Part shown: in pieces, positions 30,027 to 39,876 of the stretch | Layout of the letters: each line of letters starts with the position of its first letter | How positions within the stretch are numbered: the stretch's first letter is position 1 | NCBI RefSeq assembly: GCF_000719775.1 | Contig: NZ_JOHR01000008.1 | Location: 186,001 to 250,000 of the forward strand | Length of the DNA: 64,000 bases | Reading direction: 5' to 3' | Origin: Streptomyces sp. NRRL F-5135 | GTDB taxonomy: Bacteria > Actinomycetota > Actinomycetes > Streptomycetales > Streptomycetaceae | Translations under genes and position numbers: made by a program | The notes under the pieces: generated by a model | Database searches by the model: none | The model's input: the letters and a program-made list of their open reading frames with translations, nothing else | Told to the model about the DNA's origin: nothing

Positions 30027-31498
30027 GTCCGTCTCCCGCTCTCGCGCGCCCATGCCCGCACGCGCGCGTGCGCGTAACCGAACGGGCCGTACAGCATGCC
30101 CCGGCGCTCGAGCCGGGAGAGGGAGCGCGGCCACGGGTAGCTCTGAGCGCCGTGCGCGCCCGGCGCACCGGCCACCCACGTGCCGTCGGCCCCCGTACCC
30201 TCGCCCCCCGTGCCGTCTGTCCCCTTACCACCGCTGTTCCTGCTGCCGGCGTCGGCGGCGCCACTGGGACCGGCGCCGCTCGCGTGCGCCCGCGGCGCCG
30301 TGATCGCGCGGGCGTGCGCGAGTCCGCGCGGGAGTCTCGCGAGCAGGGCGGGCAGCAGCGCGGGCCGCCGGACCAGGACCGCGGTGAGGTAGGCGGTCAG
30401 CCCGGCACCGTAGCCGTACGCCTGGTCGCGCAGGTCCCGCGCGGTCTCGCGGTGGTGGTGCCAGATCAGCGCCTCCGGCGTGTAGCGCAGCCGGTGGCCG
30501 GCGGACAGGATCCGTACGAAGGCGTAGAGGTCGTCGCCGCCCTTGGCCGGGGTGCCCGTGCCGGTCGCCGGGTCGAACCCGCCGACGGCCCGCAGGGCAT
30601 CGGCCCGGAAGGCCATGTTGGCGCCGGATCCGAAGCTGCCCGCCGTGAACGGGAAGAGCGGTTCGCCGGCGGGCGGCCCGGCCGGGTCGTAGAGCCGGGT
30701 CCTGAACCCCTTGGCGAAGCCGCCGTGGCTCTCCAGCAGGATCTGCGCCGGCGTGCGCAACCGGGCGGGCAGGATCAGGCCGGTGACACACCCGAGACCG
30801 GGGTCCGTGGCGAACGGCGTGGTGAGGGCGGTCAGCCAGTGCGGATCGGCGACGACGTCGTCGTCGGTGAAGGCCACGACCGTGCCGTCGGCGGCGGCGA
30901 GCCCGCGGTTGTGGGCGACGGCCAGCCCGGGACGGAGTTCCCGGACGAGGTCGACCCGGCCGGCGTAGCGGGACTCGACGAGTTCGCGGACGGCGGTGGT
31001 GCGCGGCACGTTCTCGACGACGAGGACCCGGTAGTCCGGGTGGTCCTGGGCGAGGAGCGAGTCGAGGGCCCCGGCGAGCCGCCCGGCGCCGTCGCGGGTG
31101 GCGACGACGACGGTGGTACGGGGCGGAGCCGGAGCCGCCGCTTCCGTGCCGCCCCTGCTTTCTCCCCCGCCCCGGCTGCTTCCCCTGCCCCGGTCGTCTC
31201 TGCCGTCCCGGTGGCCGCTACCGTCCCGGTCGTCCCACTGCGCTCGGAAAGCCGCGACGAGGACGCGCGCCGGATCTTCCCCGGCCGGCACCCGCGCGCG
31301 TACGGTGGCGACCGGCCGGCCCCGGAAGCGCACCAGCGCGTAGACGTCTCCGGCCTCCAGGGGCGGGCCGCCTGGTGCGGGCCGGAGCGCGAGCACCGAC
31401 CCGCCGGGGCCGTCGAGATCGAGATCGGCCACGGTGACCGGCGGCAACTCGGGCAGGCGCGCGGTCCCGGCGCTCGCCGCCCTCTGTGTGTACGTCAT
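30023..31498 (-). CDS. Family 2 glycosyltransferase
   Basis: A 491-residue protein. The GT-A domain begins near residue 130: TTVVVATRDGAGRLAGALDS, LLAQDHPDYRVLVVEN, the metal-binding FTDDDVVADPHW, then GSGANMAFRADALRAVGGFD and WHHHRET at the acceptor side. The first 125 residues form a separate, unassigned domain ending in an Asp/Arg/Gly-rich linker. The C-terminus has a Gly/Thr-rich spacer and a short conserved tail. The enzyme would add a sugar from a nucleotide donor. GGGAG precedes the ATG at 31498. The 80 bases upstream contain three copies of GCGCCCTTC. Confidence 0.9.
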   Translation of the reverse strand: MTYTQRAASAGTARLPELPPVTVADLDLDGPGGSVLALRPAPGGPPLEAGDVYALVRFRGRPVATVRARVPAGEDPARVLVAAFRAQWDDRDGSGHRDGRDDRGRGSSRGGGESRGGTEAAAPAPPRTTVVVATRDGAGRLAGALDSLLAQDHPDYRVLVVENVPRTTAVRELVESRYAGRVDLVRELRPGLAVAHNRGLAAADGTVVAFTDDDVVADPHWLTALTTPFATDPGLGCVTGLILPARLRTPAQILLESHGGFAKGFRTRLYDPAGPPAGEPLFPFTAGSFGSGANMAFRADALRAVGGFDPATGTGTPAKGGDDLYAFVRILSAGHRLRYTPEALIWHHHRETARDLRDQAYGYGAGLTAYLTAVLVRRPALLPALLARLPRGLAHARAITAPRAHASGAGPSGAADAGSRNSGGKGTDGTGGEGTGADGTWVAGAPGAHGAQSYPWPRSLSRLERRGMLYGPFGYAHARVRAWARESGRRT

Positions 31499-31578
31499 GG
31501 CTGTCGGCTCCCGCTTCCCCCGCCTCGCGCCCTTCGCGCCCTTCGCGCCCTTCCGCTCCTCGCGCCCCTCACGCGCCG

Positions 31579-32793
31579 TCACCTGTCGCGCAGCCGGCCC
31601 ACCTGTCTGAGCGCCCGCTGGGCGTACCCGGCCAGCCTGGGCCGGTCCCGTACGAAGCCGTGCGCCCGGCGTGCGGGCTCGCGGGCCAGCCAGGAGAGTG
31701 CCGCGCGCGCCCCCGGCCGTACCGACGAGCCCTCGTACACCCGCAGCGAGCCCGTCTTGAGCGCGTCCTTGTACTCGGCGGAGCCGCGCCCCAGGTCGAG
31801 CATCGTGATGCCCTCCCGCGCCGCCGCCTCGGCCATCCGCAGATGCAGGATCAGCCCCGGCGAGAACTTCGCGAACTCGGGGTCGTACGCGGGGAACCAG
31901 CACGAGAGCACCGTGCGCGAGCGCAGCCCGAAGTGCGCGGCGACGGGCCGCCCCGCCACGTAGAGCACGGAGAGCAGCCCGGAGCAGCCCGGCGCGCGGG
32001 TGTGGGCGAGCTGCCGCACCAGGTCGCTGATCCACTCCTGGGCGAACCGGTCGCGGCGGCCCGTCCTGCGGTACTGCGCCGACTTCCACGCCATGAGCGT
32101 GCGCAGCGCGGCCGGGTCCCGTTCGTCGAGGACGAACCTGACCTCGCCCTCACGGCGGCCCAGCTTGCGTTCCTTCGCGGTCGTCGTGCGGTAGAACTTC
32201 GGCGAGCGTTCGCGCAGGCCCGTTTCGTACGCCTCGTACCCCTCCCCGAGCTCGATGACCGGCGACTCGAACTCCGCGGCGGCGTCCGGGACGAACAGCT
32301 CCTGCCCGGCCTCGAGGTTGTCGAAGTCCCAGGCCGCGAGGGAACAGGCACGCAGCAGCGCGGCCGTCGGCAGTTCCAGCCCGGGGCGGAGCACCGCTCC
32401 CTGGGTGTCGGACACGCCGAAGCCGATCGCCCGGCCGTGGCCCAACGGGCCCTTCTCGTACGGGAAGAAGCCGGCCGGTCCGCTCCCGTGAGCACCGTCG
32501 GCACCGTCGACGCCATCATCCGCGCGGAGGACGGCCACGCGGGCGGACGGCCGGACCCGGCCCACGGCGCGCGTGAACTCCGGTTCCATGAACGGGTTGG
32601 CCGGCGTGCCGGACCGGGCCCGTAACGCGCGCCATACCTCGGCGTCCGCCTCGGACAGCTCACCCGGTGCGATCACCCGGATGTGCGCGGCACCGGCTAC
32701 GCCGTCCCGGACGCCGTTCTGTGCACCGTTCCGTACAGCGCTCTGTGCGTCGTCCTGCGCGCCGTTGGACCGGACATGCGGCGGAACGTTCAA
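31579..32793 (-). CDS. GNAT/FemAB-type acyltransferase (CelD/BcsL family)
   Basis: A 404-residue protein with the double-GNAT arrangement of the BioF2/CelD-like family. Seen are NPFMEPEFTRAV near residue 66, the core FYRTTTAKERKLGRREGEVR, LYVAGRPVAAHFGLRSR, and DPEFAKFSPGLILHLRMAEA. Such proteins acylate sugars or amino groups in exopolysaccharide pathways. It is the first gene of the leftward glycan block, with a 400-base gap upstream for the promoter. Donor and acceptor are unknown. Confidence 0.86.
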   Translation of the reverse strand: MNVPPHVRSNGAQDDAQSAVRNGAQNGVRDGVAGAAHIRVIAPGELSEADAEVWRALRARSGTPANPFMEPEFTRAVGRVRPSARVAVLRADDGVDGADGAHGSGPAGFFPYEKGPLGHGRAIGFGVSDTQGAVLRPGLELPTAALLRACSLAAWDFDNLEAGQELFVPDAAAEFESPVIELGEGYEAYETGLRERSPKFYRTTTAKERKLGRREGEVRFVLDERDPAALRTLMAWKSAQYRRTGRRDRFAQEWISDLVRQLAHTRAPGCSGLLSVLYVAGRPVAAHFGLRSRTVLSCWFPAYDPEFAKFSPGLILHLRMAEAAAREGITMLDLGRGSAEYKDALKTGSLRVYEGSSVRPGARAALSWLAREPARRAHGFVRDRPRLAGYAQRALRQVGRLRDR

Positions 32794-33194
32794 TTCTCGA
32801 CCCCCCGGTCACATCCCCCCATGAGCCTCGTGGACCCGCGAACCCCCGTACCGCGTCCCCACGCCCGACAGGACGATACCCGCCCGAATCCCTCCGGGAC
32901 AGTGCCAGTTGCCCATCTGGTGACGAATTCAGCGGATGGGGCGGTACGGACCTCACCACGGCCCCGCCAAAGGGGCCGGAACCACCACTGTCCGAAGCCA
33001 CCGGCCGCTTCTAGGATCGGACCGTCCCCGAGTGGGAACTCCCCCACCCGCTCGGCTTCACGCACCACAAAGGCGCGCCCCACAAAGGTGCGCCCCACAG
33101 AGGTGGGCACCCCAGTGGTACGCGCCACCGCTCCGCGCACAACCCGCTCCGCCACCGTGCGCCGTCAGTGCTCGGCGCGTCCGGTCGGCGCGGA
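32794..33194. other. Intergenic region with three 15-bp tandem repeats
   Basis: About 400 bases between leftward genes. At 33065-33109 three tandem 15-bp units occur (CCACAAAGGCGCGCC, then CCACAAAGGTGCGCC, then a degenerate copy). It must hold the promoter of the acyltransferase and glycan genes. No convincing gene was seen. Confidence 0.6.
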
Positions 33195-33287
33195 TCACAG
33201 CCGCAGCCCCACGACCAGGGCGAGTGTGAGCCCCAGCGCGCAGACCGCGACGACGAACCACGCCTGCTGCCTGCCTTCTGGCGTCAT
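33195..33287 (-). CDS. 30-residue single-pass membrane peptide
   Basis: The ATG at 33287 overlaps the stop of the DUF6415-type gene (ATGA), which argues that this tiny frame is translated. The product is MTPEGRQQAW followed by one hydrophobic segment (FVVAVCALGLTLALVVGLRL) to the stop. It would be a small membrane protein. Function unknown; it may work with its partner upstream. Confidence 0.6.
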   Translation of the reverse strand: MTPEGRQQAWFVVAVCALGLTLALVVGLRL

Positions 33288-33676
33288 GGCCGGCGGTGCC
33301 CTTCCCGTTCGTGGAGAAAAACCATGAACGTGCGGCACATCCGGGCCAGCGCGCGCATGTGGACCCAGTGCGCCATCGCCCCCTCGCCGGGCCCGCCGCC
33401 GGACAGGTCGTACCAGTCCTTCAGCGCGCCCGACGCCCGGACGCTGTGCTCCGCCGCCGGGATGCGCTGGACGACCGAGACCAGCCGCGCGCCATGGGTG
33501 ACCAGCCGCGCGGTGAGATCGGCGATCTCCTGCGGCGGCGGCATCATCCGGTGCGGGGCCAGCGCGCGATCGGCGTCCAGAGCGATGACATCAAAGGCAA
33601 TTTCGTCATATGCCAATGCCTTCGTACGCGCGCTTTTCCCTGTGCCTGCGGCTCTATGGTCTGTCACTGTGGTCAC
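33284..33676 (-). CDS. DUF6415-type protein
   Basis: A 130-residue helical protein. The pattern ALDADRALAPHR, IADLTARLVTHGARLVSVVQ, and a C-terminal helix RALARMCRTFMVFLHE resembles the Streptomyces DUF6415 family, often found beside XRE-type regulators. It is divergent from such a regulator here and coupled to a tiny membrane peptide downstream. Function unknown; the family name is from memory. Confidence 0.7.
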   Translation of the reverse strand: MTTVTDHRAAGTGKSARTKALAYDEIAFDVIALDADRALAPHRMMPPPQEIADLTARLVTHGARLVSVVQRIPAAEHSVRASGALKDWYDLSGGGPGEGAMAHWVHMRALARMCRTFMVFLHEREGHRRP

Positions 33677-33814
33677 CTTGGCCCCCGATCTTCGTGTCCG
33701 GCCTGACCGGCCGTTCGTCGTCTACGAAGAGAAAACCGCGTCATTACCCTCCGTGGGTACCGTGGGGGGCAGGTCTGAGAATGAAAGCCATGAACGCTTG
33801 GGGGAGTTAAAAAC

Positions 33815-35257
33815 ATGGCGAGTAACTCACGTCACTCACGCACGCCCAATACCGGGTTGGCGAACCTGCTCGATCAGGCGAAATGGTCACGATCCCAGTT
33901 CGCGCAGATCGTCAATCGCATCGGCGCGGAAGCGGGCCTCGAACTCCGCTACGACCAGTCCGCGGTCTCTCACTGGGTGGCGGGGACCATGCCGAAGGAG
34001 CAGGCCAGACCACTGATCGTCGAGGCGTTCTCGCGCAAGCTGGGGCGTCCGGTGACCCATGCGGAAGCCGGCCTGCCGGTTGTGTCCTCCACATACACAT
34101 CCACTCTCACTTCTCTCACTTCGGGCTCCGAAGGCACTCCTGGAACTCCTGGCGCTCTTGGCCCGTCCGCCCCGCCCGGCTCTTCTGGTGTCAACACCTT
34201 GGAAGAACTGGTCGACATGGGAAGGGCCGATATGGACCCGTCGCGCCGCAATGTGATCGCCGCAGGGCTGTTCTCCGCCGCCATCGTGGTGCCGCTGTTC
34301 CCGGATCTGGCGCAGGCCGCCGACCGGAACGCGCCACCGGCGGGGAAGCGGACGGTCCGGATCGGGGCCCCGCAAGTACAGGCCGTACGCACGATGACGG
34401 ACCGAATAGCGGACATCCTCGATGAACTCGGCGGCGGACACGCGCGGCCCATGGCCGCCGCGTTCCTCGTGAACACGGTGATGCCGTGGCTGAAGGCGGA
34501 GGCGCCCGAGGCCGTACGCAAGGACATGCTGTCGGCGGCCTCCGACCTGGTCTACCTGACGGGGTGGATGGCGATGTACGAGCGCGCGCACGGCCTCGGT
34601 CAGCAGTACTACCTGCGGGCGCTGGAGCTGGCGGGCGCGGCGGAGGACCATGTCACGTACTGCCGTACGCTGCGCGGCATGTCGCTCCAGGCGTCCAACC
34701 TCGGCTACGGCAAACGCGCCCTGGAACTGGCCGACTCGGCCGCCGAGGCGTCGCCGAAGGCGGGACCGCGGCTGCGGGCGTTCCTGTCCGGGCAGCAGGC
34801 GCACTCGGCGGCGATGGTCGGCGACAAGCGCCAGGCGTTCGCCCGGTTGCGCGAGACGGAGACCGCGCTGACGAAGGCGGACAACCGGCGTGAGTCGGTG
34901 GGCGGTTACGACCACACCGCGTACCTGTTCCACATGTCGCACGTCCTGTACGAGTTCAAGGACCTGCCGGGGTCGATAACGGCGCTCCAGCAGTCGCTGA
35001 AGACGCAGGCGAAGAACGAGCGCCAGGGCAGGGTGCACTTCCTCGCCGTGCTGGCCCAGCGCCAGCTCGAACTGGGGCACCTGGAAGCGGCGTGCGTCAG
35101 CTGGTGGCAGTTCCTGGACGACTACGAGCACGTGTCGTCGGCGCGGGGGGACGAGCACTTCGAGACGATGCGGCGGCGGTTGAAGCCGTACGTGAAGACC
35201 TGGGCGGTGCGCAAGCTGCGGCCGAAGATCGACGAGGTGGCGGCGCTGAAGGGCTGA
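33815..35257 (+). CDS. XRE-type regulator with TPR-like C-terminal part
   Basis: A 480-residue protein. The N-terminal 70 residues form a helix-turn-helix (LANLLDQAKWSRSQFAQIVN, then YDQSAVSHWVAGTMPKEQAR). A Thr/Ser/Gly/Pro linker follows, a hydrophobic patch near residue 150 (VIAAGLFSAAIVVPLFPDLA), and then about 300 residues of helical repeats (AMYERAHGLGQQYYLRALEL, ALELADSAAEASPKAG, LAVLAQRQLELGHLEAACVS) like tetratricopeptide repeats. This is a widespread Streptomyces regulator type linked to development and secondary metabolism. It is divergent from the DUF6415-type gene, 138 bases away. Confidence 0.85.
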   Translation: MASNSRHSRTPNTGLANLLDQAKWSRSQFAQIVNRIGAEAGLELRYDQSAVSHWVAGTMPKEQARPLIVEAFSRKLGRPVTHAEAGLPVVSSTYTSTLTSLTSGSEGTPGTPGALGPSAPPGSSGVNTLEELVDMGRADMDPSRRNVIAAGLFSAAIVVPLFPDLAQAADRNAPPAGKRTVRIGAPQVQAVRTMTDRIADILDELGGGHARPMAAAFLVNTVMPWLKAEAPEAVRKDMLSAASDLVYLTGWMAMYERAHGLGQQYYLRALELAGAAEDHVTYCRTLRGMSLQASNLGYGKRALELADSAAEASPKAGPRLRAFLSGQQAHSAAMVGDKRQAFARLRETETALTKADNRRESVGGYDHTAYLFHMSHVLYEFKDLPGSITALQQSLKTQAKNERQGRVHFLAVLAQRQLELGHLEAACVSWWQFLDDYEHVSSARGDEHFETMRRRLKPYVKTWAVRKLRPKIDEVAALKG

Positions 35258-35357
35258 GGGCGGCCGGCCGGGAGCCGTGGGACCCGCGTGCCGGCCGACC
35301 GGCGCGTTCACCGGTCGGCCTGTCGGTCGACGCGCGCCCCGTCGGCCGACGCGCGGG

Positions 35358-36566
35358 TCAGTGGACGCGTCGGCCGCGCCGCCAGACCGCGGAGACCAGC
35401 GGCACGCCCGGGCGGTACGCGAGGTGCACATGGCTCGGCGCGTCGAGCAGGGCCAGGTCGGCGCGGGCGCCGGGGGCGAGCCGGCCGACGTCGGAGCGGC
35501 GCAGGGCGGCCGCGCCGCCCGCCGTGGCCGACCAGACCGCCTCGTCCGGGGTGAGGCCCATGTCCCGTACGGCGAGGGCGACGCAGAACGGCATGGACGA
35601 GGTGAAGGACGAGCCCGGGTTGCAGTCCGTGGAGAGCGCCACGATCGCCCCCGCGTCGAGCAGGCGGCGGGCGTCGGGCCAGTCGGCGCGGGTGGAGAAC
35701 TCCGCCCCCGGCAGCAGCGTGGCCACGGTCGAGCCGTGGGCGAGCGCGTCGACGTCGGCGTCGGTCAGACGCGTGCAGTGATCGGCGGAGGCGGCGCCGA
35801 GTTCCACGGCGAGGCGCACGCCGGGACCGTACGAGAGCTGGTTGGCGTGGACGCGGGGGATCAGGCCCTTCGCCCGGCCCGCGGTGAGGATCGCACGGGC
35901 CTGGTCCCCGTCGAAGGCGCCCTCCTCGCAGAAGACGTCGATCCAACGCGCGTACGGGGCGCAGGCGTCGAGCATGGGGCCGGTGACGAGGTCGACGTAC
36001 GCGGCGGGGTCGTCGGCGTGGTCGGGCGGGACGATGTGCGCGCCGAGGTAGGTGACCTCGTCGGTGTGCTCGCGGGCGATGCGCAGGGCCCGGGCCTCGT
36101 CCTCGACGGTCAGGCCGTAGCCCGACTTGGTCTCCATGGTGGTCGTGCCCTGGCGCAGCGCCTCGGCGAGGTAGCGGGCGACGTTGGCGTCGAGCTGGGC
36201 GTCGGTGGCGGCGCGGGTGGCGGCGACGGTGGTGCGGATGCCGCCGGCGGAGTAGGCGCGGCCGGACATCCGGGCGTTGAACTCCTGGGTGCGGTCGCCC
36301 GCGAAGACGAGGTGGGAGTGGGAGTCGACGAAGCCGGGGATCACGGCCCGGCCGCCGGCGTCGACGGCGTTGTCAGTGGCGGGTGCTTTGCTTGATTCAC
36401 CGACCCAGGCGACGCGGTCGCCGTCGATGACGACGGCCGCGTCCTGGATCAGGCCGATGGGGGTCCCGTCACCGAGGGAGGGGTCGTTGGTGACCAGTGC
36501 GGCGATGTTGGTGATGGCGGTCGTGCCTGCGCTGGCGGTGCTCGCCGCCGGGGCGGTGGTCGTCAT
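35358..36566 (-). CDS. hutI: Imidazolonepropionase
   Basis: A 402-residue metal-dependent amidohydrolase that opens 4-imidazolone-5-propionate to N-formimidoyl-L-glutamate, the third step of histidine degradation. Seen are the metal His pair and following family motif in [37 protein letters not shown], and the late [12 protein letters not shown] with its metal Asp. Size is canonical. The ATG at 36566 has AAGGAG 12 bases upstream. It is the last gene of the hut operon, 224 bases after hutF, the only large gap in the operon. Confidence 0.95.
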   Translation of the reverse strand: MTTTAPAASTASAGTTAITNIAALVTNDPSLGDGTPIGLIQDAAVVIDGDRVAWVGESSKAPATDNAVDAGGRAVIPGFVDSHSHLVFAGDRTQEFNARMSGRAYSAGGIRTTVAATRAATDAQLDANVARYLAEALRQGTTTMETKSGYGLTVEDEARALRIAREHTDEVTYLGAHIVPPDHADDPAAYVDLVTGPMLDACAPYARWIDVFCEEGAFDGDQARAILTAGRAKGLIPRVHANQLSYGPGVRLAVELGAASADHCTRLTDADVDALAHGSTVATLLPGAEFSTRADWPDARRLLDAGAIVALSTDCNPGSSFTSSMPFCVALAVRDMGLTPDEAVWSATAGGAAALRRSDVGRLAPGARADLALLDAPSHVHLAYRPGVPLVSAVWRRGRRVH

Positions 36567-36790
36567 CGCGGGGGTGTTCTCCTTCGGTGGCGCGCGCGGG
36601 AGGGGGGTGGGCGCGTCCGCCGGGAACGGGGGGCTCGGCGGACGCGCGCTCGGGGATCGGGGAGGGGCCGGCCCGGAGCCGGGTGCGGGACGGTGGCCGT
36701 CCCTGTCCGGGCCCGGCGGGTTCAGTGGTCCTTGCCCCGTGCCCGTCCGGGTCGCGCGACCTGATCGGACGCCCGTAGGGCAAGGATCCT

Positions 36791-38470
36791 TCAGCCGCGC
36801 AGGGCGGCGACCGACTCGGCCAGGGCGGTGGGCACGTCCGGGACCAGGGTGTGGACCCCGTCCCGTACGAGATGCCGGCCGCCCACGACCGTGTGGCGTA
36901 CATCCGCCGCGGAGGCGGCGAATACGGCGGTCTCCGCTCCGAGCCGGGGCAGGGTGCCGGCGGTCCTGACCGAGTCCAGGGCGATCGTGACGAGGTCGGC
37001 GAGCGCGCCGCGCTCGATCCGGCCCGCGTCCGGCCGGCCGAGCGCCGCGTGGCCGTCGGCGGTGGCGGCGCGCAGGAGGGCATTGGCCGTCCAGTGGCCG
37101 CGTCGGCGGGTGCGCAGCCGTTCGTCGAGTTCCATCGCGCGGGCCTCTTCGAGGATGTCGATGACGGCATGGCTGTCGCTGCCGAGGGACAGGGGCGAGC
37201 CGGCCTCCTGGAGCCGGGCGGCCGGGCCGATGCCGTCGGCGAGATCGCGTTCGGTGGTGGGACACATGCAGGTGCCGGTGCGGGAGGAGCCCAGCAGGGC
37301 GATGTCCTCGTCGGTGAGGTGCGTGTTGTGGACGCCGGTGGTGCGGCTGCCCAGGACGCCGTGATCGGCGAGGAGCCTGGTGGGGGTGCGGCCGTGGACG
37401 GCGAGGCAGGCGTCGTTCTCGGCGGTCTGCTCGGAGAGGTGGACATGCAGTGGGGCGTCCCGCGCCCCGGCCCATTCCGCGACGGTCGCGAGCTGCTCGG
37501 CGGGCACGGCCCGCACGGAGTGGATCGCCGCGCCGATCCGGGCGTGGTCGCTGTCCTCGAGGGCCGATGCGCGCTCGGCCCAGGCGTCGGCGGTGCCGTC
37601 GGAGAAGCGGAGCTGGTGGCGCTCGGGTGGCTTGCCACCGCGCCGGTCGCTGATGCCGGAGGCGAGATAGGCGGTGTCGAGGAGCGTGATCCGGATTCCG
37701 GCTTCGGCGGCGGCCGCGAGAAGGGCCTCGCCCATCGCGTTCGGGTTGTCGTAGGGCGTGCCGTCCGGCGCGTGGTGGAGGTAGTGGAATTCACCGACGG
37801 AGGTGATGCCGGCCAGCGCCATCTCGGCGTACACGGCGCGGGCGAGTGCGTGGTAGGTCTCGGGCGTGAGCTTGGCGGCGATGCCGTACATGACCTCGCG
37901 CCAGGTCCAGAAGGTGCCGGAGCCGACCTGGACGGTGGAGCGCAGGGCGCGGTGGAAGGCGTGCGAGTGGGCGTTGGCGAGCCCGGGGAGGGTGAGCCCG
38001 CGCAGCACCGTGGCACCGGGCGGCGGGGCGTCGGCCCGGGTACTGACGGCGGCGATCCGGCCGCCGGTGACCCCGATGGTCACGCCGTGCTCGACATGGC
38101 TCTCGAGCCAGGCGTGTTCGAGCCAGTAGGTGGTCTCGTGCGTGTCCGGGTCGGGCGGGACCCGGGTGTCCGGCCCCGGGTGCGGGGCGGGCGGGGCGTC
38201 GGTGACCTGCGTCCTGTCGGACGCCACGGTCTTCGAGGACCCGGGCCGCCGGGCGGCCCGGGTTCTCGACCCGGAGGCGGCCGACGCGGTCGCGGCGTGG
38301 GATGCCGCGAGGGAAGAGGATCCCGGTGCGGATGCCGCCGGGGGGTCCGCTGGGGTTTCCAGTGGGAAGGCAGGTGCCGCCGGGGAGGCCCGCGGTGTTG
38401 CGTACGCCGGCGGCGGGGAGGACGGCGCCGCCGTGCCCCGCGGGGTCACGGCCGCCGGATACGTCGTCAT
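36791..38470 (-). CDS. hutF: Formimidoylglutamate deiminase with N-terminal extension
   Basis: A 559-residue amidohydrolase that converts N-formimidoyl-L-glutamate to N-formyl-L-glutamate. The domain starts near residue 115 ([16 protein letters not shown]), with metal motifs [24 protein letters not shown] and [10 protein letters not shown]. Relatives are about 450 residues; here about 110 residues of Ala/Pro/Ser-rich text precede the domain, so the true start may be internal. The ATG at 38470 overlaps the previous stop (ATGA), which supports it. hutI follows. Confidence 0.93.
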   Translation of the reverse strand: MTTYPAAVTPRGTAAPSSPPPAYATPRASPAAPAFPLETPADPPAASAPGSSSLAASHAATASAASGSRTRAARRPGSSKTVASDRTQVTDAPPAPHPGPDTRVPPDPDTHETTYWLEHAWLESHVEHGVTIGVTGGRIAAVSTRADAPPPGATVLRGLTLPGLANAHSHAFHRALRSTVQVGSGTFWTWREVMYGIAAKLTPETYHALARAVYAEMALAGITSVGEFHYLHHAPDGTPYDNPNAMGEALLAAAAEAGIRITLLDTAYLASGISDRRGGKPPERHQLRFSDGTADAWAERASALEDSDHARIGAAIHSVRAVPAEQLATVAEWAGARDAPLHVHLSEQTAENDACLAVHGRTPTRLLADHGVLGSRTTGVHNTHLTDEDIALLGSSRTGTCMCPTTERDLADGIGPAARLQEAGSPLSLGSDSHAVIDILEEARAMELDERLRTRRRGHWTANALLRAATADGHAALGRPDAGRIERGALADLVTIALDSVRTAGTLPRLGAETAVFAASAADVRHTVVGGRHLVRDGVHTLVPDVPTALAESVAALRG

Positions 38471-39876
38471 GAGCACGCGAGTCCTTCCAGTACGTCGGCC
38501 AGAGCCAGGACCCCGGCCACACAGTCGTCCTCCGCCGCGGACTCGGCCGGCGAGTGCGAGACGCCGGTCGGGTTCCGTACGAACAGCATGGCCGTCGGGA
38601 TGGAGCCGGACAAAATACCCGCGTCGTGCCCGGCGCCGGTGCCGAGGACGGGGACGGGCCGTCCGCCGGAGCTCCGGCGGAGGATCGAGCCGAGCTCGTC
38701 CCGCAGGGCGTGCTCGAACTCGACCACCGGGGTGAAGGACTCCCGTACGACGCTCAGCTCGATCCCGGCGCGGTCCGCGTGCTCACGGGCCGCGGCCTCG
38801 ATGCCGGCGACCACGGTGTCAAGCGCGGCCGGGTCGGAAGCGCGTGAATCCAGCCAGCCGCGGACGAGGGAGGGGATGGCGTTGACGCCGTTGGGTTCGA
38901 CGGAGATCTTGCCGAAGGTGGCGAGGGCTCCGGCCAGTTCCGCCTCACGGCGGGCGGCGAGGACGGTCTCGGCGTAGGTGAGCATGGGGTCGCGGCGGTC
39001 GGCCAGGCGGGTGGTGCCCGCGTGGTTGGCCTCGCCGCGGAAGTCGAACCGCCAGCGGCCGTGCGGCCAGATCGCGGAGGCGATGCCGACGGGGTCGCCG
39101 GACAGGTCCAGGGCCCGGCCCTGCTCGATGTGCAGCTCCACGAACGCGCCGATCCTGGCGAGGCGTTCGCGGTCGGGTCCGAGTGCGGACGGGTCCTGAC
39201 CGGCGGCCTCCATGGCCTTCGGCAGCGGGACACCGGCGCCGTCACGCAGTTCATGGGCCTGCTCGGGGGTGAGCTGTCCGGCGGTGAGCCGGGATCCGAC
39301 GCAGGCGAGTCCGAACCGGGCGCCTTCCTCGTCACCGAAGTTGGTGATGGCAAGGGGCCTGGTGAACCGCGCGCCCCGGCGGCGCAGTTCATCGAGCGCG
39401 GCGAAGGAGGAGACGACACCGAGCGGCCCGTCGAAGGCCCCGCCGTCGGGGACGGAGTCCAGGTGGGACCCCGTCACGACGGCGTCACCGGCGAGCGGGT
39501 CACCGAGCCAGGCCCACTGGTTGCCGTTGCGGTCCACCTCGTGGACCAGCCCGCGGGCCTCGGCCTGTGCCCGGAACCACGCACGGCAGTCGGTATCGGC
39601 GGCGGTCCAGGCGTAGCGGCGGTAGCCGTGGCTGCCAGCGTCCCGGCCCAGGGGCGCGAGATCGCGCCACATCTCGTGGAAGGAGGGAGGCCGGTGGGCG
39701 ACCGTGTCGGTCCGGTCGGCCGCGCCAACCCGGGCGACGTCGTCGGCCTGGTCGGCGGCGTCCGGCCCGTCGGCCCGAGCGGCGGCCCCGGGCACCGCGC
39801 CCGTACCGGCGGGGCCGGGGCCGGGGTTCGCGGGAGCGCCCGTATCGGTGGGGCCGGGCGTGGCGGGCCGGGTCAC
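38467..39876 (-). CDS. M20-family amidohydrolase (allantoate amidohydrolase-like) in the hut operon
   Basis: A 469-residue dinuclear-metal amidase of the allantoate amidohydrolase/N-carbamoyl-amino-acid hydrolase family. Metal motifs: [19 protein letters not shown], then [28 protein letters not shown] and [10 protein letters not shown]. About 60 low-complexity residues precede the domain. The GTG at 39876 overlaps the hutU stop. Its place between hutU and hutF, in an operon without a HutG-type deformylase, suggests it hydrolyses N-formyl-L-glutamate; this is inference, and allantoate hydrolysis remains possible. Confidence 0.88.
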   Translation of the reverse strand: MTRPATPGPTDTGAPANPGPGPAGTGAVPGAAARADGPDAADQADDVARVGAADRTDTVAHRPPSFHEMWRDLAPLGRDAGSHGYRRYAWTAADTDCRAWFRAQAEARGLVHEVDRNGNQWAWLGDPLAGDAVVTGSHLDSVPDGGAFDGPLGVVSSFAALDELRRRGARFTRPLAITNFGDEEGARFGLACVGSRLTAGQLTPEQAHELRDGAGVPLPKAMEAAGQDPSALGPDRERLARIGAFVELHIEQGRALDLSGDPVGIASAIWPHGRWRFDFRGEANHAGTTRLADRRDPMLTYAETVLAARREAELAGALATFGKISVEPNGVNAIPSLVRGWLDSRASDPAALDTVVAGIEAAAREHADRAGIELSVVRESFTPVVEFEHALRDELGSILRRSSGGRPVPVLGTGAGHDAGILSGSIPTAMLFVRNPTGVSHSPAESAAEDDCVAGVLALADVLEGLACS

